Source: Rattus norvegicus (lineage: Eukaryota; Chordata; Mammalia; Rodentia; Muridae). Taken from it: a stretch of 64,000 bases of DNA. Where the stretch lies: NCBI RefSeq assembly GCF_036323735.1, contig NC_086025.1, positions 106,858,188 through 106,922,187 of the forward strand. The letters run 5' to 3'. Positions 24,101-34,240 of the stretch are shown here, piece by piece (within the stretch, counting starts at the first letter, position 1; each line of letters begins with the position of its first letter). A program made the position numbers and the translations under genes. Below the pieces are notes generated by a model. The model searched no databases and was not told where the DNA came from. It saw only the letters and a list, made by a program, of their open reading frames with translations.

Positions 24101-24715
24101 ACTCTACGGCACCCACGCTGCTGCAGCAGGCACACCATGTCATTGAGCCTGACCGGAGATCACGATCTGAATTCCACAGAGGAAGCAGGACAGGCTCAAT
24201 TCTTTGGGCTCCTGCCTGAGAGCATCACACCTTCAAGTGACGGTGCAGCTGCACAGAGCTCTCCCTGTGCAAAAGGGCAAAAGCTGCCGTCTGAGTTTGC
24301 ATCTTTCTCTTCTGCTGGCAGCCGGTGGCAGGACGGTGACATGGGCTATGAGCACAAGAAATGGCCTCAAGAGTAAATCCATAATGGTGGGCCAAGGAAA
24401 GCACCGGGAGTGCGCTAGAGACAAAGCTCACAGTCTTTGTCCAGCTCCATCTTGGAATGCAGAGCGTGTGGACACTTCCACATACATTGGCGGCTCTCCA
24501 GGGGTGCCTGGGTCCGTCTCCTCCTGCAACTCAGAGATTAAAAAACAGACCTGGTACCTGCAGAGTGCCCGGCCTGGGAGTCAGAGAACTCGGCTCTGCT
24601 CCCAGAGCCCAGCAATAACCTGTCCAACTTCAGCAACTCTTCCAGGCACTCAGCAAACTAACTGAGGAAACACCAGCCACAGGCTAATTCAAGTGTGTAG
24701 TCGCTACGGTTTGCT
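21120..24715. other. Trappc9 intronic sequence, largely unique
   Basis: A 3.6-kb block between the first and second coding exons in which I recognise no SINE, L1 end or tandem repeat. It is the longest such block in the Trappc9 part of the window. It contains many short chance ORFs. No exon pair fits the gene here. Confidence 0.45.
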
Positions 24716-24724
24716 TTGCTTGTC

Positions 24725-24845
24725 TGTGGCAGTTGTGGGGTTTGATGTAACTCAGAAGGGCCTCAAACTCACTATGTAGCCTAGTCTTGTCTAGACTCCC
24801 AAACCTGAGAGCTGGGATTGCAGGTGCGAGCCCCCAGGCCCTGCT
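24725..24845 (-). repeat. B1-related SINE, reverse (diverged)
   Basis: GGGCCTCAAACTCACTATGT followed by GAGCTGGGATTGCAGGTGCG. Confidence 0.65.
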
Positions 24846-24874
24846 CCAGCGGCCACATGTTACAAAGTGGAAGC

Positions 24875-25080
24875 AGAGATAAGGATGTGGTTCAGCTGGT
24901 AGAGTGCTTGCCTAGGGTGCTGTTCCCAGCGCAGCATTAAAACAGCTTGGGGATGGTGGCACTCCTCTATAATGCTATTAGCTCTTGGGAGGCGAAGGCA
25001 GGAGGAACATGATAATTCAAGGTCACTCTCAGATACCTAAAGAGTTGGAGGTCGACCTGTGCTATCTGAGACATGACATA
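24875..25080 (+). repeat. B4-like SINE
   Basis: The ID-like head AGATAAGGATGTGGTTCAGC (TGGTAGAGTGCTTGCCTAG next) is joined to a B1-like body with GGGGATGGTGGCACTCCTCT and GGGAGGCGAAGGCAGGAGGA. Confidence 0.7.
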
Positions 25081-25398
25081 AAAACAGTTAAAATAAATAT
25101 TAACCTTGTTTTCGATCAAACACAGAGCAAAGTAAAAAACTATTCCTGGTCTGTTTTATGTTCTTTCTCACAGCTCATCCCAGCTCACCACAGCCTGGTT
25201 CTACAAGCAGAGATGGCTGCAGGAGTCCTACCAGGGCATTTGTGACACCCAGGAGTGTATGTGCTGACCCCTAAGGCACTCCTCTTCTTTAGTGGCCAAT
25301 GGACCACATTTGGGCTCTCCTTCCTGCAGCAGGCTCCTGCTTTGTAAGAAGGGGCCAAGCCCAGGGCTTCTAGGTCAACCATTCCTACATAAACTTAC

Positions 25399-25982
25399 CT
25401 GCTATCCGTGTCTAGTCCCACGAAGTCCTTTTTCTCGAAGGGGACACAGAGAAGAGGGATCTTGTCCCCGGACTTGTCCGTGGCTCTGTCCAGGCGCTTG
25501 GACTCCAACACAATGAAAAGGGACTCGATGAAGTCTTCGATGCGCTTCTCCACTGAATCACAGTCATCATAGTTGGGATAGAAGGCCACATCCGGGCGGG
25601 GCTGCTCAGCCACATCACCCTGCAGCCCAAACACAAAGAGGCGGGAATCGTAGAGCGTGGAGCCGTAGATCTCCTTCTGCACGTGGAACTTCTCGAAAGT
25701 CTGTGGCCAGTCTTTGGGCGAGAAGCAGTCGGTGATGGTAATGAGGCCCACAACCTTGCGGTGCGTCTGGAAGTCGCCCCACTCGTTGTTCTCCGGCGGG
25801 TAGTGGTGCCGGTAACGGATGAAGAGTGCACGCTGTGAGTCGCGCACACTGAGCTGGCTCACCGAGCAGATCCGCTTGTAGATCCTGAAGAAGTTCTCCT
25901 CAGAGACGATGCCCACGGCCTGAACGACCACCAGGAGGGTCTGGTGGTCCTCTGCGCACTGCATGTAGTCAGGAACGCTCAT
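25399..25982 (-). CDS. Trappc9: Trappc9 first coding exon, residues 1-194
   Basis: ATG at 25,980-25,982 opens 584 nt of coding sequence ending at the donor AGCAG|GTAAGTTT (25,393-25,398). The encoded N-terminus (Met-Ser-Val-Pro-Asp-Tyr-Met-Gln-Cys-Ala-Glu-Asp) and the whole exon match TRAPPC9/NIBP closely, including Tyr-Pro-Pro-Glu-Asn-Asn-Glu-Trp-Gly-Asp-Phe and Leu-Cys-Val-Pro-Phe-Glu-Lys-Lys-Asp-Phe. The start context has A at -3. Upstream, a pyrimidine tract ending TTTTTGGGCAG (AG at 25,992-25,993) gives a likely acceptor, with a few bases of 5'UTR before the ATG; a second AG sits 8 nt closer. Overlapping long frames on the same strand are shadows caused by the GC-rich codons. This exon supplies the conserved N-terminal domain of the TRAPPII subunit. 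Confidence 0.97.
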
Positions 25983-26626
25983 CCTGAGGGCCTGCCCAAA
26001 AAGAAAGGAGGCTGTGACAGATGTCTCTGCCTTACAGAACTCACACTGACACCGTTAGCAGTGGTGACAGAGACATGTTACACTCTTTATCCTCACAGGC
26101 AACCCTGCCTATCACTCTGGGTGGTCACAAGTGATTCACACAGTACCCTACAAGGCTACTTATCCCTTCTGTGAGAAGCAGGAGTTGAAACTAACCATGG
26201 ACCAAATATACCAGCATTAGTGAGATTTCCCCAGAGCCCAGATTTGAAGAAATAGGAGCCTCCTCATGAACAGAAGTATCACTATCCCAACTCTGTCAGA
26301 CCCCTCAGTTTAATATGTGAGCTCAACACACTTCTGGTTAGAAGTCCTACCAGGTATTTAACTGTGAAACAAGCTATTTATGGGCAAGAGTAGCTAAGAA
26401 ACTCCTGATATGCCACCACAGAGGGCTTGTGTATTCCTCAGGAGAGCAAGACCAGGTAGAACTGCTAATGAGGATGTGGTCTCTCTACAAAATGACAAAG
26501 TATGGTCCACGCATGGCTCTCAGGAGGCCAGAGTCCAGTCATGAATTCCTGGTGAGCCTGGACGACACAGTCATAGTTTATCTTAAAATAAAAAATAATA
26601 ATAATAATATTTTTAAAAGTGCCTTT

Positions 26627-26818
26627 AGGGCTGGAGAGATGGCTCAGTGGTTAAGAGCACCGACTGCTCTTCCCAAGGTCCTGAGTTCAAATCCCAGCAA
26701 CCACATGGTGGCTCACAACCATCTGTAATGAGATCTGATGCCCTTGTCTGGTGTGTCTAAAGGCAGCTAAAGTGTACTCATATATAATAAATAAATAAAA
26801 TATTTTTAAAAAAAAAGT
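26627..26818 (+). repeat. B2 SINE
   Basis: GGGCTGGAGAGATGGCTCAG head, CCACATGGTGGCTCACAACC body, AATAAATAAATAAAATATTT tail. Confidence 0.94.
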
Positions 26819-26975
26819 GCCTTTAATGCCAGCCTCTTAGAAGGCAGTAGCTGCCAGTTCTCTGTGAGTTCAAAGCTAGCCTAGTCTACAGAGTAAGTTT
26901 CAAGCCAGCCAGAGCTGCACAGTGAGTGCCCCATCCCAAAAGAATATTTATAAAACAATAAAAATAAAAATAAAG
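26819..26975 (+). repeat. B1 SINE (diverged, 5'-truncated)
   Basis: CCTTTAATGCCAGCCTCTTA then CTAGCCTAGTCTACAGAGTA, with an A-rich AAAATAAAAATAAAG tail. Confidence 0.75.
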
Positions 26976-26989
26976 AATGACAAAGGAGT

Positions 26990-27175
26990 TGAATAGCTCA
27001 GTAGTTAAGAATAATACTGTTCTTCTTGGGGTTCCAGAGTTCAGTACCCAGCATTCATACCACAACCACCTGTCATCCCAGCTCCAGTGAATTCATCAGC
27101 CTCTTCCCACTTCTAAGGGCACTGCAGTTACATGCAATGTCCACTCATGGGCACAAAAATAAACAAAGCATAACA
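26990..27175 (+). repeat. B3-type SINE
   Basis: GAATAGCTCAGTAGTTAAGA, CAGAGTTCAGTACCCAGCAT and CATCCCAGCTCCAGTGAATT are in order, with an AAATAAACAAAGC end. Confidence 0.7.
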
Positions 27176-27294
27176 AAAATAGTGTCCTAAGTTTGGAGCA
27201 TTGCCACCCTGGAAACCACAGACTGATACTTTGAAGCCGGAGAGCTGACGAGCTGGACATGAACTAGATCTCAACAGAGAAACCAGAAATGATA

Positions 27295-27311
27295 AGAGCT
27301 GAGCGTGGCAG

Positions 27312-27364
<53 letters not shown>

Positions 27365-27490
27365 TTAATCCTGGCACTCAAGAGGCAGAGGCAGGCAGAT
27401 CTCTGAGTCTGAGGCCAGCCTGGTCTTCATGGTGAGTTTCAGGACAGCCAGGGTTATGGAGAGACCCTACCTCAAAAATAAATATTTCAG
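27295..27490 (+). repeat. B1 SINE interrupted by (CA)n
   Basis: The B1 start GCTGAGCGTGGCAGTATACA expands into about 24 CA units (27,313-27,361), then resumes CCTTTAATCCTGGCACTCAA through GAGACCCTACCTCAAA. The microsatellite grew inside the element at the CACACCTTTAAT site. Confidence 0.88.
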
Positions 27491-28199
27491 GGGTAAAAAA
27501 TACATGAACCTAAGATTTACCATTTTCAAGCATATAGTTCCAAAAGCATGAGGAGTATTTCGTGTTGTACAATGTCATCATCATCCATTTCCAGAATTTT
27601 CCATCTTACTGCTTGGAAACTCTGTACCTACTGACAACTAAACTCTCCATTCTCCACCCCCACCCTACCCCCATCCCCATCCCACCCCCGGCAAGGATCA
27701 GTGATAACGAGCGACTGCTAAAAGGTAAGGATTTTCTTTCTCAGTAATAAAAAGTTGTCCTGGAATGGTTCTGGAATAGAATAGTTGTATAACTGTGAAA
27801 ATACTGGAACCCCTGGACTGTACAAGGTGTTTGGGACACACATGTTAGCAAAGTGCTCTACCAATGAGCCCTTGCTCCCACCCCTCTTTTGACTCTGAGT
27901 CTTACAGCTGGCCTTGAACTGGCAATCCTCCTGCCCATGCCAGACTGTTTTCATTTTTGGTTTGTTTTTGTTTTTTTAAGATTAACTTTCTTGACAATTA
28001 TATCCACACTACAACCACCCCACTAATAGTCTACCATCTAAAACAATTTAAAAAGAAAACCAAACCTCACTGGGAAATCTTCAGGTTTCCAACGTCATAC
28101 CCCTGGTGCTACTGTTTGGTAATAACAGACAAGGCAGATGAGGAAGCAACTGTAATTCCTTAACTCTGCAAAGTCACTGCTTTAAAGGGGGTGTGTCGG

Positions 28200-28690
28200 C
28201 CTCGTGCTTTTTTCCTGAATTCAACGGAGTCTGGTTTCGGCTCCCTTAAAGGCCCCTAACACCAGAAAGCTCTGCTTAACAATGTAACAAGAGGGAATAT
28301 AACATAGAGGTGAAATCTAAGGCCAATGGGAAGTGACACTTCTCCCAAGCTGTCACTGGAAGCAAACTGGAGTTTACAGCGCAAGGATCTCATTCCAGGG
28401 AAACTGCAAATCGGGTTGGGTTTGAGGCACTGGGCCGCTAGGGACGGTGCACCCCATTCCTGGCACACAATTGTGGGCGAGGGGCGTGGCGCACGGTGTG
28501 CAGTGCAACCCAATTCCAGATTCCAGAACCGGAAAAGAGGAAAGACTTAGAGCCAGAGAGCCTGGCCCACCAGGAGGTGCAGGTGCAGACCATCCCGGAG
28601 AGGTGTACGCAGATCCTTCTGGTGTGCACACCGCACCCCAGATGTAGGCGGGGCGCCAAACGACTGGCAACGGGGTAGCAGGCTGTCCCG
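28200..28690. other. Trappc9 first-intron sequence, moderately GC-rich
   Basis: GC and CpG content rise toward exon 1. Long minus-strand frames occur because stop codons are rare in this composition. None matches a known protein. Confidence 0.5.
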
Positions 28691-28812
28691 GGCTGGGCAG
28701 GGGACCTGGGCAGACAAGGAGACCTGACAGGCAGAGGACCCGGCAAGCAGGGGGAACATGGGTAGGCAAGGGACCGGACAAGCAAGGGACCCGGGCAGGT
28801 GCAGACCGGGCT
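28690..28812. repeat. Degenerate G-rich tandem repeat next to Trappc9 exon 1
   Basis: Imperfect units of about 16-24 bp built on GGCAAGCAAGGGACCCG and variants (GGCAGGGGACCTGGGCAGA, GGCAGAGGACCCGGCAAGC, GGCAAGGGACCGGACAAGC) run up to about 60 bp from the exon-1 donor. Confidence 0.75.
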
Positions 28813-28874
28813 AAGCCCCCAGTCAGCCCCTTCCGGCCAGGAACCCCAACGCGCGGCCCTAGCCGGGCACTTAC

Positions 28875-28985
28875 ACAGCGCAGTGGCCCCAAGCAGGAGC
28901 CGAGGCCTGGAGGGCAGCGGGACTGAGCAGCCTGGAACCTCAGAACCACCGGTCGAGCCGGCGCAGCTCCTGCGCGTGCGCAAGT
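28875..28985 (-). other. Trappc9: Trappc9 non-coding exon 1 (5'UTR)
   Basis: The minus strand reads CGCTGT|GTAAGTGCC, a consensus donor with its last exon base at 28,875, inside a GC-rich CpG-containing block. This is where a 5'UTR exon for the coding exon 2.9 kb downstream should lie. The transcription start is not visible; I place the 5' limit near the NRF1-like site at 28,971-28,982, and it could vary by tens of bases. No ATG-initiated frame joins to the Trappc9 frame, so the exon is taken as non-coding. Confidence 0.7.
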
Positions 28986-29060
28986 CGTGTTCAGGCCTAA
29001 AATCTGCCCCGAGTTTTCCCGAAGACCTGGAGGCTGAGAGGGAGGCGGAGAAGAGGGAGG
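28960..29060 (-). promoter_or_regulatory. Trappc9: Trappc9 core promoter with NRF1-like site
   Basis: TGCGCGTGCGCA at 28,971-28,982 is a near-palindromic NRF1-type motif in a GC-rich, TATA-less stretch just upstream of the inferred first exon. NRF1 sites are typical of CpG-island housekeeping promoters. The next 200 bases (to ~29,200) become purine-rich (GGAGGAGG, AGAGGGAGG). No TATA box is placed to serve the minus strand. Confidence 0.6.
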
Positions 29061-29331
29061 AGGGATAAAAGAGAGGAGGAAAAGGAAGAAAGGGTGGTAC
29101 TGGAAGACTGGAGTGGAAGAAGACTAGTGGAAAGAGAAGGAAGTGGAGGGCACTAGGGAGGGAGCAGGAAGGGACTGAGAGATGGGAGGAGCCGGAGGAG
29201 GTGCAAAGAGCTCAGAAACCTTTACTGGGGGAGGTGCCTACGTGGGAACCGCCAGTCACCCACTCCAGGCTGGATTTGCATTTATTTCCCTGGTGACACC
29301 TTGGCAAGACCCCTAGCTATCTAGCTATCAG

Positions 29332-29341
29332 CCGCCGGGTC

Positions 29342-29402
<61 letters not shown>

Positions 29403-29451
29403 TAAAACAAGCTATATAATCCTTAGAGGACTTGATACCCCCCGCCGGGTC

Positions 29452-29494
<43 letters not shown>

Positions 29495-29533
29495 TAAAAC
29501 AAGCTATATAATCCTTAGAGGACTTGATACCCC
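29332..29533. repeat. Tandem duplication containing two (CA)n tracts
   Basis: The block CCGCCGGGTCTAA-(CA)n-CGAGTAAAACAAGCTATATAATCC through GACTTGATACCCC occurs twice in direct succession (29,332-29,441 and 29,442-29,533). The unique parts look identical; only the CA tract length differs (longer in the first). It lies about 0.35 kb upstream of the Trappc9 promoter. Confidence 0.95.
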
Positions 29534-29539
29534 AAACAC

Positions 29540-29890
29540 CACCTCCCACCCACTTACAGGTTGGAAAAGTAGATATGTGTGGTGTAAGAATGCTTAAAGG
29601 AGCTACCTCTGAAAAGTGAGGTTAAGCTGAAGGCTTAAGGACTAGCTGCCTTTTCAGTAAAACCAGGCTCCTGACGTGGACCCCAGCAGTAAATCCATCC
29701 TTTAAAGGTTCCTGAGCCTCTTGGAAGGGTAGGAAGTCACTGACGGTTGTAAGTCCCCGTGTGTTTATAAAAAGGAGTGTATAGAGGTTACAATGTACAT
29801 CCCTAACAGTGGCTCCAGAAAGTCAGACAGAAGGGAAGACTCTCTCCCTTGTGTGTTTACAGAATTCTGATTGAACTTTTTCTACCATAT
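29540..29890. other. Intergenic sequence upstream of Trappc9, nothing recognised
   Basis: Unique sequence with no exon or repeat seen. Confidence 0.45.
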
Positions 29891-30189
29891 GCATGCATTT
29901 CTTTTTTATTAAAAATACATTAAAAAATAGTAATGGTAGCCAGGTGGTGATAGCACAGGACTTTAAGACCAGCAGAAGCAGGAAGATCTCTGTCAGTTTC
30001 AGGCTAGCCTATTACACAGAGAAATCCTGCCTGGAAAAAAACAAAACAAAACAAAACAACAACAATAATAGAAAACCGGAGTGGACCCTTCAGCAAGCAC
30101 AAAGGAAGAGTAGTCTGAGTCAACAGCCGCTTTAAGCTAGCAACAATGTATTTACTATGTATTCATGCTATTTTATTTCTCCTCCTCCC

Positions 30190-30350
30190 CCTTGTTTTGT
30201 TTTTTGAGACAGGGTTTCTCTGTATAGCCCTGTCTGTCCTCAAACTTACTTTGTAGACCAGGCTGGCTTCAAATTCACACAGATCCACCTATTTCTGCCT
30301 CCCAAGTGCTGGGACCAAGAAGCATGTGCCACCACATCCGGGTACTCAGT
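30190..30350 (-). repeat. B1 SINE, reverse
   Basis: GAGACAGGGTTTCTCTGTAT, TAGACCAGGCTGGCTTCAAA and CTCCCAAGTGCTGGGACCAA. Confidence 0.93.
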
Positions 30351-30359
30351 TATAACATA

Positions 30360-31080
30360 GCTTATGATTCACATTTTTAATGCAATAATACACTTCTCTT
30401 GTCTCAGCCAGTGGAAAAGTGGAAAACCAATTGGTATATGAAGGTCTGAGTGCCAACAGCCAGACTCACGCTTAGCACTTATTCATCACATAGCCTCAAA
30501 GCAGAGCTATGCTGCAAATTGGGGTTTGTGCCATTTGGCTAGGAGCAAACAAGGGGTTAGCGCTATTTAAGGATCTCACTCCAGGGCATGTCCAACTCCT
30601 TCAAACTTCTTTTCTGTTTTAATTTCTCTATAAATAGATGAGATGGGCAAATTGAAAAACTAACTGGGGGGCTGTCAATAAGAAACGTTGCTTATTTTTT
30701 GTACATCCTTTTCCTGTTTCTGATGTACCCACTGTATTATCTCACTGTCCTAACACCTATGTGGGGGAGGGAACACCACTATGGAGCAGAAGATGAATAG
30801 AATAGTAAAGAGGAACAAGGTTGGCCTAGAAAAGGCTTGCCACGGTCTGAGGCCACCAAGCTGGAGTGTCCGGGAGTGTTTTAATCTGTAACATTTCCCA
30901 AGTGTCTCCTCTGAAGATCGGGAAATTAAAAACACACAAAGTGCCTGCAGGACATTTCTGGGCAGTTAAAGTGGGAAAAGACTTCTAAAATAGTCAGTAC
31001 TGTGGGGAACAAATACCCTTGCCCAAATTCAAACTAGAATTGGAGACAAGAAGTGCAGAGCACTCTGGGGCACACAGTGT
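30360..31080. other. Intergenic sequence, nothing recognised
   Basis: AT-rich unique sequence between the two B1 elements; no coding pattern. Confidence 0.45.
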
Positions 31081-31194
31081 TACCAAGTGTTGCCTAGGTT
31101 TTGGTTTTGTTGTTGTTCTTGGGAGGGGGAGGTTGTTTGCTTGTTTTGGTTTTTGCTTATTTGTTTTGTTTTTTTTTTAACTTGGTTGGGTGGT

Positions 31195-31345
31195 TTTTAG
31201 TTCTTTGAGACTGGGTTTCTCTGTGTAGCCCTGGCTGTCTTGGAACTCATTCTGTTGACCAGACCAGCCTCGAACTCAGAGATGCACCTGTCTCTGCCTC
31301 CCCACTGCTGGGATTAAAGGTGTGTGCTACCACCACTGGGCTTTG
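31195..31345 (-). repeat. B1 SINE, reverse
   Basis: GAGACTGGGTTTCTCTGTGT, AGCCTCGAACTCAGAGATGC and GGGATTAAAGGTGTGTGCTA. Confidence 0.94.
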
Positions 31346-31349
31346 TTTT

Positions 31350-31515
31350 TGTGTTAAAGACAGAATCTTACTTTGTAAGGCAAAGTAAGTACAGCCATCT
31401 TGCCTTTGTGCTACTGGAATTTGCTATGAAGACCAAGCTGGCCTCAAACTCACAAAGATCCTCTTGCCTCTGTCTTCTCAGTGCCAGGGTTAAAGGCACG
31501 TGCCAACACACCCAA
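31350..31515 (-). repeat. B1-related SINE, reverse (diverged)
   Basis: GACCAAGCTGGCCTCAAACT, TCTTCTCAGTGCCAGGGTTA and AAGGCACGTGCCAACACACC. Confidence 0.8.
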
Positions 31516-31689
31516 CCTTCATTACTTTCTTGTAGGTATCTTCTCTTTTCTTCCTCTTCTGTGTCTTACTGACCTTTTCCCACCCAGTATCCCATTACTT
31601 AGGGGCCCTCTGGAGGCATGGACTTAGTCACGTACATAGGCTGGCTCTGATTTTTTTTTTTCCATTCTTACCCGAACATCTGGTTGAGA

Positions 31690-31790
31690 GGAGGGGCAGT
31701 GTCCTGAGAGCTCCAAGGGTCTAGGTTAGTTGACTCTGTTGGTCTTCCTGTGGAGTTCCTATCCCCTTTGGGGCCTGCTAAGTGTTGACT
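31690..31790 (-). repeat. L1 3'UTR fragment, reverse
   Basis: GAGAGCTCCAAGGGTCTAGG through TGGAGTTCCTATCCCCTTTG is nearly identical to part of the larger L1 copy at 32,207-33,163 (around 32,545-32,610). Confidence 0.75.
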
Positions 31791-31849
31791 TTAAGGGAGT
31801 CAAGGACTTTAAGGGAGTTTAAGGGCTATACTGGAGTCTGAATAATCTT

Positions 31850-31990
31850 AAAGAAGGTAAAGGTGTTCGTTGCCAAGCCTAAAGACCTGAGTTCAATCCC
31901 CAGGACCCACATGGTAAGAGAGAACTAACTCACATAAGTTGTCTTCTGACCACCTCTGGGCACCTATGTGCATATAAATAAAATGTAATG
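31850..31990 (+). repeat. B3-type SINE (diverged)
   Basis: GACCTGAGTTCAATCCCCAG and TCTTCTGACCACCTCTGGGC, with an AAATAAAATG end. Confidence 0.7.
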
Positions 31991-32206
31991 AAAGCCTTTT
32001 TTGTTGTCGTTGACTAGTTCTGGGGTCTGAGGCTGAACTCGATGATGGACTACTACTGGCTGAGCACATAGGAGGCCCTGGGGTCTTCCCCAGTACCACA
32101 AAACAAACGAAAACAACCTTAACAGTTCAGTGCTGAGGGTAGGGCATAATGAGAGAGGCTTTGGACAGACTGTAATGAGGTCTGATCTACCTCTCAACTA
32201 GCTCTT

Positions 32207-33163
32207 TTTTTTTTTTTTTAACATCCCGCTCACTGCCCCCTTCCTGGTCATCGCCATCCCCTTCCCCCATTCCCGCTCCTCTTCTCCTCTGAACATCCCC
32301 CCATAGCCCCTCCACCTGCCCCCCAGAACTTCAAGTCTCTGGGAGGTTAGGTGCTTCCTCTCCCACTGAGGCCAGACAAAACAGCCCAGCAGAGTACATA
32401 TCCCACAGACACGAAATCGTTTTCTGAGATAGCCCCTGCTCCAGTTTTTGGGACCTCCATGAAGATGGAGCTGTACATCTGGACATACGTGCAGGGAGGC
32501 CTAGGTCTAGCTCGTGGATGTTCTTTGGCTGGTGGTTCAGTCTCTGAGAGCTCCAAGGGTCCAGGTTAGTGGACTCTGCTGGTCTTCCAGTGGAGTTCCT
32601 ATCCCCTTCGGGGCTGCAATCCTGTTCTTCCACAAGAGTCCCCAAGCTCCACCCACTGTTTGGCTGTGGGTGTCTGAGTCAGCTCCTGGGTGGAGCCTCT
32701 CGGAGGACAACTTGCTCCTGTCTGCAAGCATAACAGAGTATCAATAGTGTCAGGAATTGGCGCCTGCGCATGGGATGGGTCTCTAGTTGGGGCGGTTATT
32801 GGTTGGCCTTCTATCAGTCTGCTCCATCCTCCGTGCCTGCATTTCTTGTAGACAGGATAAATTCTGGGTTCAAAGTTTTGTGGGTGAGGTGGTGTCTCTA
32901 TCGCTCCCTTGTGATTCCTGTCTGGCTGCAAGGGGACAGCCTCTTCAGGTTCCATATCCCCAATGCTGTGAGTCACGGCTAAGGTCACCCCATTGATTCT
33001 TGGGCTCCTCCCCTTCCCCAGGTCTCTGACTTGTCCTGGAGATGCCCCCCCACCTCATCACCCCCATCAGTTGTGGATTTCCATTCATTTTTATGGCCAT
33101 CTAGCCAAACACAAAATAGTATACCTTCTTCTCAGCACCTCATGGATCCTTCTCCACCATTGA
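32207..33163 (-). mobile_element. 5'-truncated L1 insertion with target-site duplication
   Basis: The element is reverse-oriented. Its A-tail appears as a T-run at 32,207-32,219, then the 3'UTR polypurine region as a pyrimidine-rich block (to ~32,330) and about 800 bp of rodent L1 3' sequence, including GGTTCAGTCTCTGAGAGCTC. The 13-bp direct repeat TCAACTAGCTCTT flanks it at 32,194-32,206 and 33,164-33,176. It carries no complete ORF and cannot move itself. Confidence 0.9.
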
Positions 33164-33339
33164 TCAACTAGCTCTTGTCACTGGCTTCCAGCCTTGTTAG
33201 TCTTACTCCACACCGGTTTATAAAGAATTCCATTCTCAGTCTTGAAGGAAGGCCCTCCTCTTTCCTGCCTCAGAGGGGAAAAAAAATCAACCTTTAATGT
33301 CTCTTTTTTGTTATTTTTCATCAACTGACCCTCCCCATG

Positions 33340-33690
33340 CACGGTTCTAATTTGATTTTTATTGCTATGATAAACATCATGACCAAAAGCAACCTGGGAG
33401 GAAAAGATTTATTTATTTCAGCTTCCCTGTTAACCATCTATCCTTGAGGGAAACCAGGAATTTGAAGCAGAAACTGAAGAAGAGACCAGAATGGATTGTA
33501 GGCAGGCTCAGGTTTATCTGGCTTTGTTGTGCAGAGACATCGGCCTGTAATAATACTCCCCACAGTGGGTTGGGCTCTCCTACATCAATTAGAAAGCAAG
33601 CAAATGCCCTACACACATGCCCATGGCCAATCTGCCGGAGGCAGTTCCTCACATGAGGCTTCTATGGTTTACCAAGCTGAGAACCAAAAT
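33340..33690 (+). repeat. Rodent hAT-like nonautonomous element (family name not confirmed)
   Basis: ATTGCTATGATAAACATCAT, then GACCAAAAGCAACCTGGGAG, and later TGCCGGAGGCAGTTCCTCAC. Copies with the same head occur at 40,185, 40,618 and 47,480. Confidence 0.6.
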
Positions 33691-33879
33691 GATCTATTAA
33701 ACCCTCATACTCACTCTTCTTGGGAATACCAATGCCCAGAGTTTGGGATTCACTTGGATCTCTTCCCCTAATGCAATCCTCCTGGAGAAGGTATCCTTGC
33801 TCTTTGGAGATGTGCCAGAATGTTTCTTTAACAATATAAAATCCAAAGCTAGGTAACTCTCAACCCTCTTCTGTGCATT

Positions 33880-34240
33880 AAAATTGAAAATACTGACCTT
33901 GCCAAGTGTTGGCAAAGATATGGAGAAACCGGGCTTTGGACTCACTGCCGAGGGAGAAGAAACTACTACAGACAGTTTAGGATAAGGTTCGGCAAAATTT
34001 TCCATCCCCCATGACCCAACCCCACCACATATATGCCCACACTAATTCCCACTTGGGTGTTTATTAGGGGAAAAAATATGGTTAAATGTTCATAGTAACC
34101 AGTCATAATGGCCACCAACAGGGGGGAAAGGCAAAAACAAACAAATGTTCAACAGGAAAATGGGACTACTACACAGCCAGAAAAAAGGACAAGTCACAGA
34201 CATAGTCTATGATGTAGAAGACTCTCGGATGTCTAGTGAA
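33880..34240 (+). repeat. Ancient L1 3'-region fragment
   Basis: GTTGGCAAAGATATGGAGAA, TGTTCATAGTAACCAGTCATAA and ACTACTACACAGCCAGAAAA follow the order of an old L1 ORF2 end. Strongly diverged. Confidence 0.65.

Noticed and set aside
25412..25849. 145-codon minus-strand ORF inside the Trappc9 first coding exon
   Set aside because: A different frame of the exon with Ser/Arg-rich content typical of shadow frames. The overlapping frame is the conserved Trappc9 sequence.
28374..28983. Pro/Leu-rich minus-strand ORFs (181-191 codons)
   Set aside because: GC-rich intron and degenerate tandem repeat leave few stops. The frames cross the exon-1 donor and have no homologue I know.
32331..32988. Coding gene suggested by overlapping 70-129 codon ORFs
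   Set aside because: They fall within the L1 3'UTR insertion, which has no real coding capacity here.
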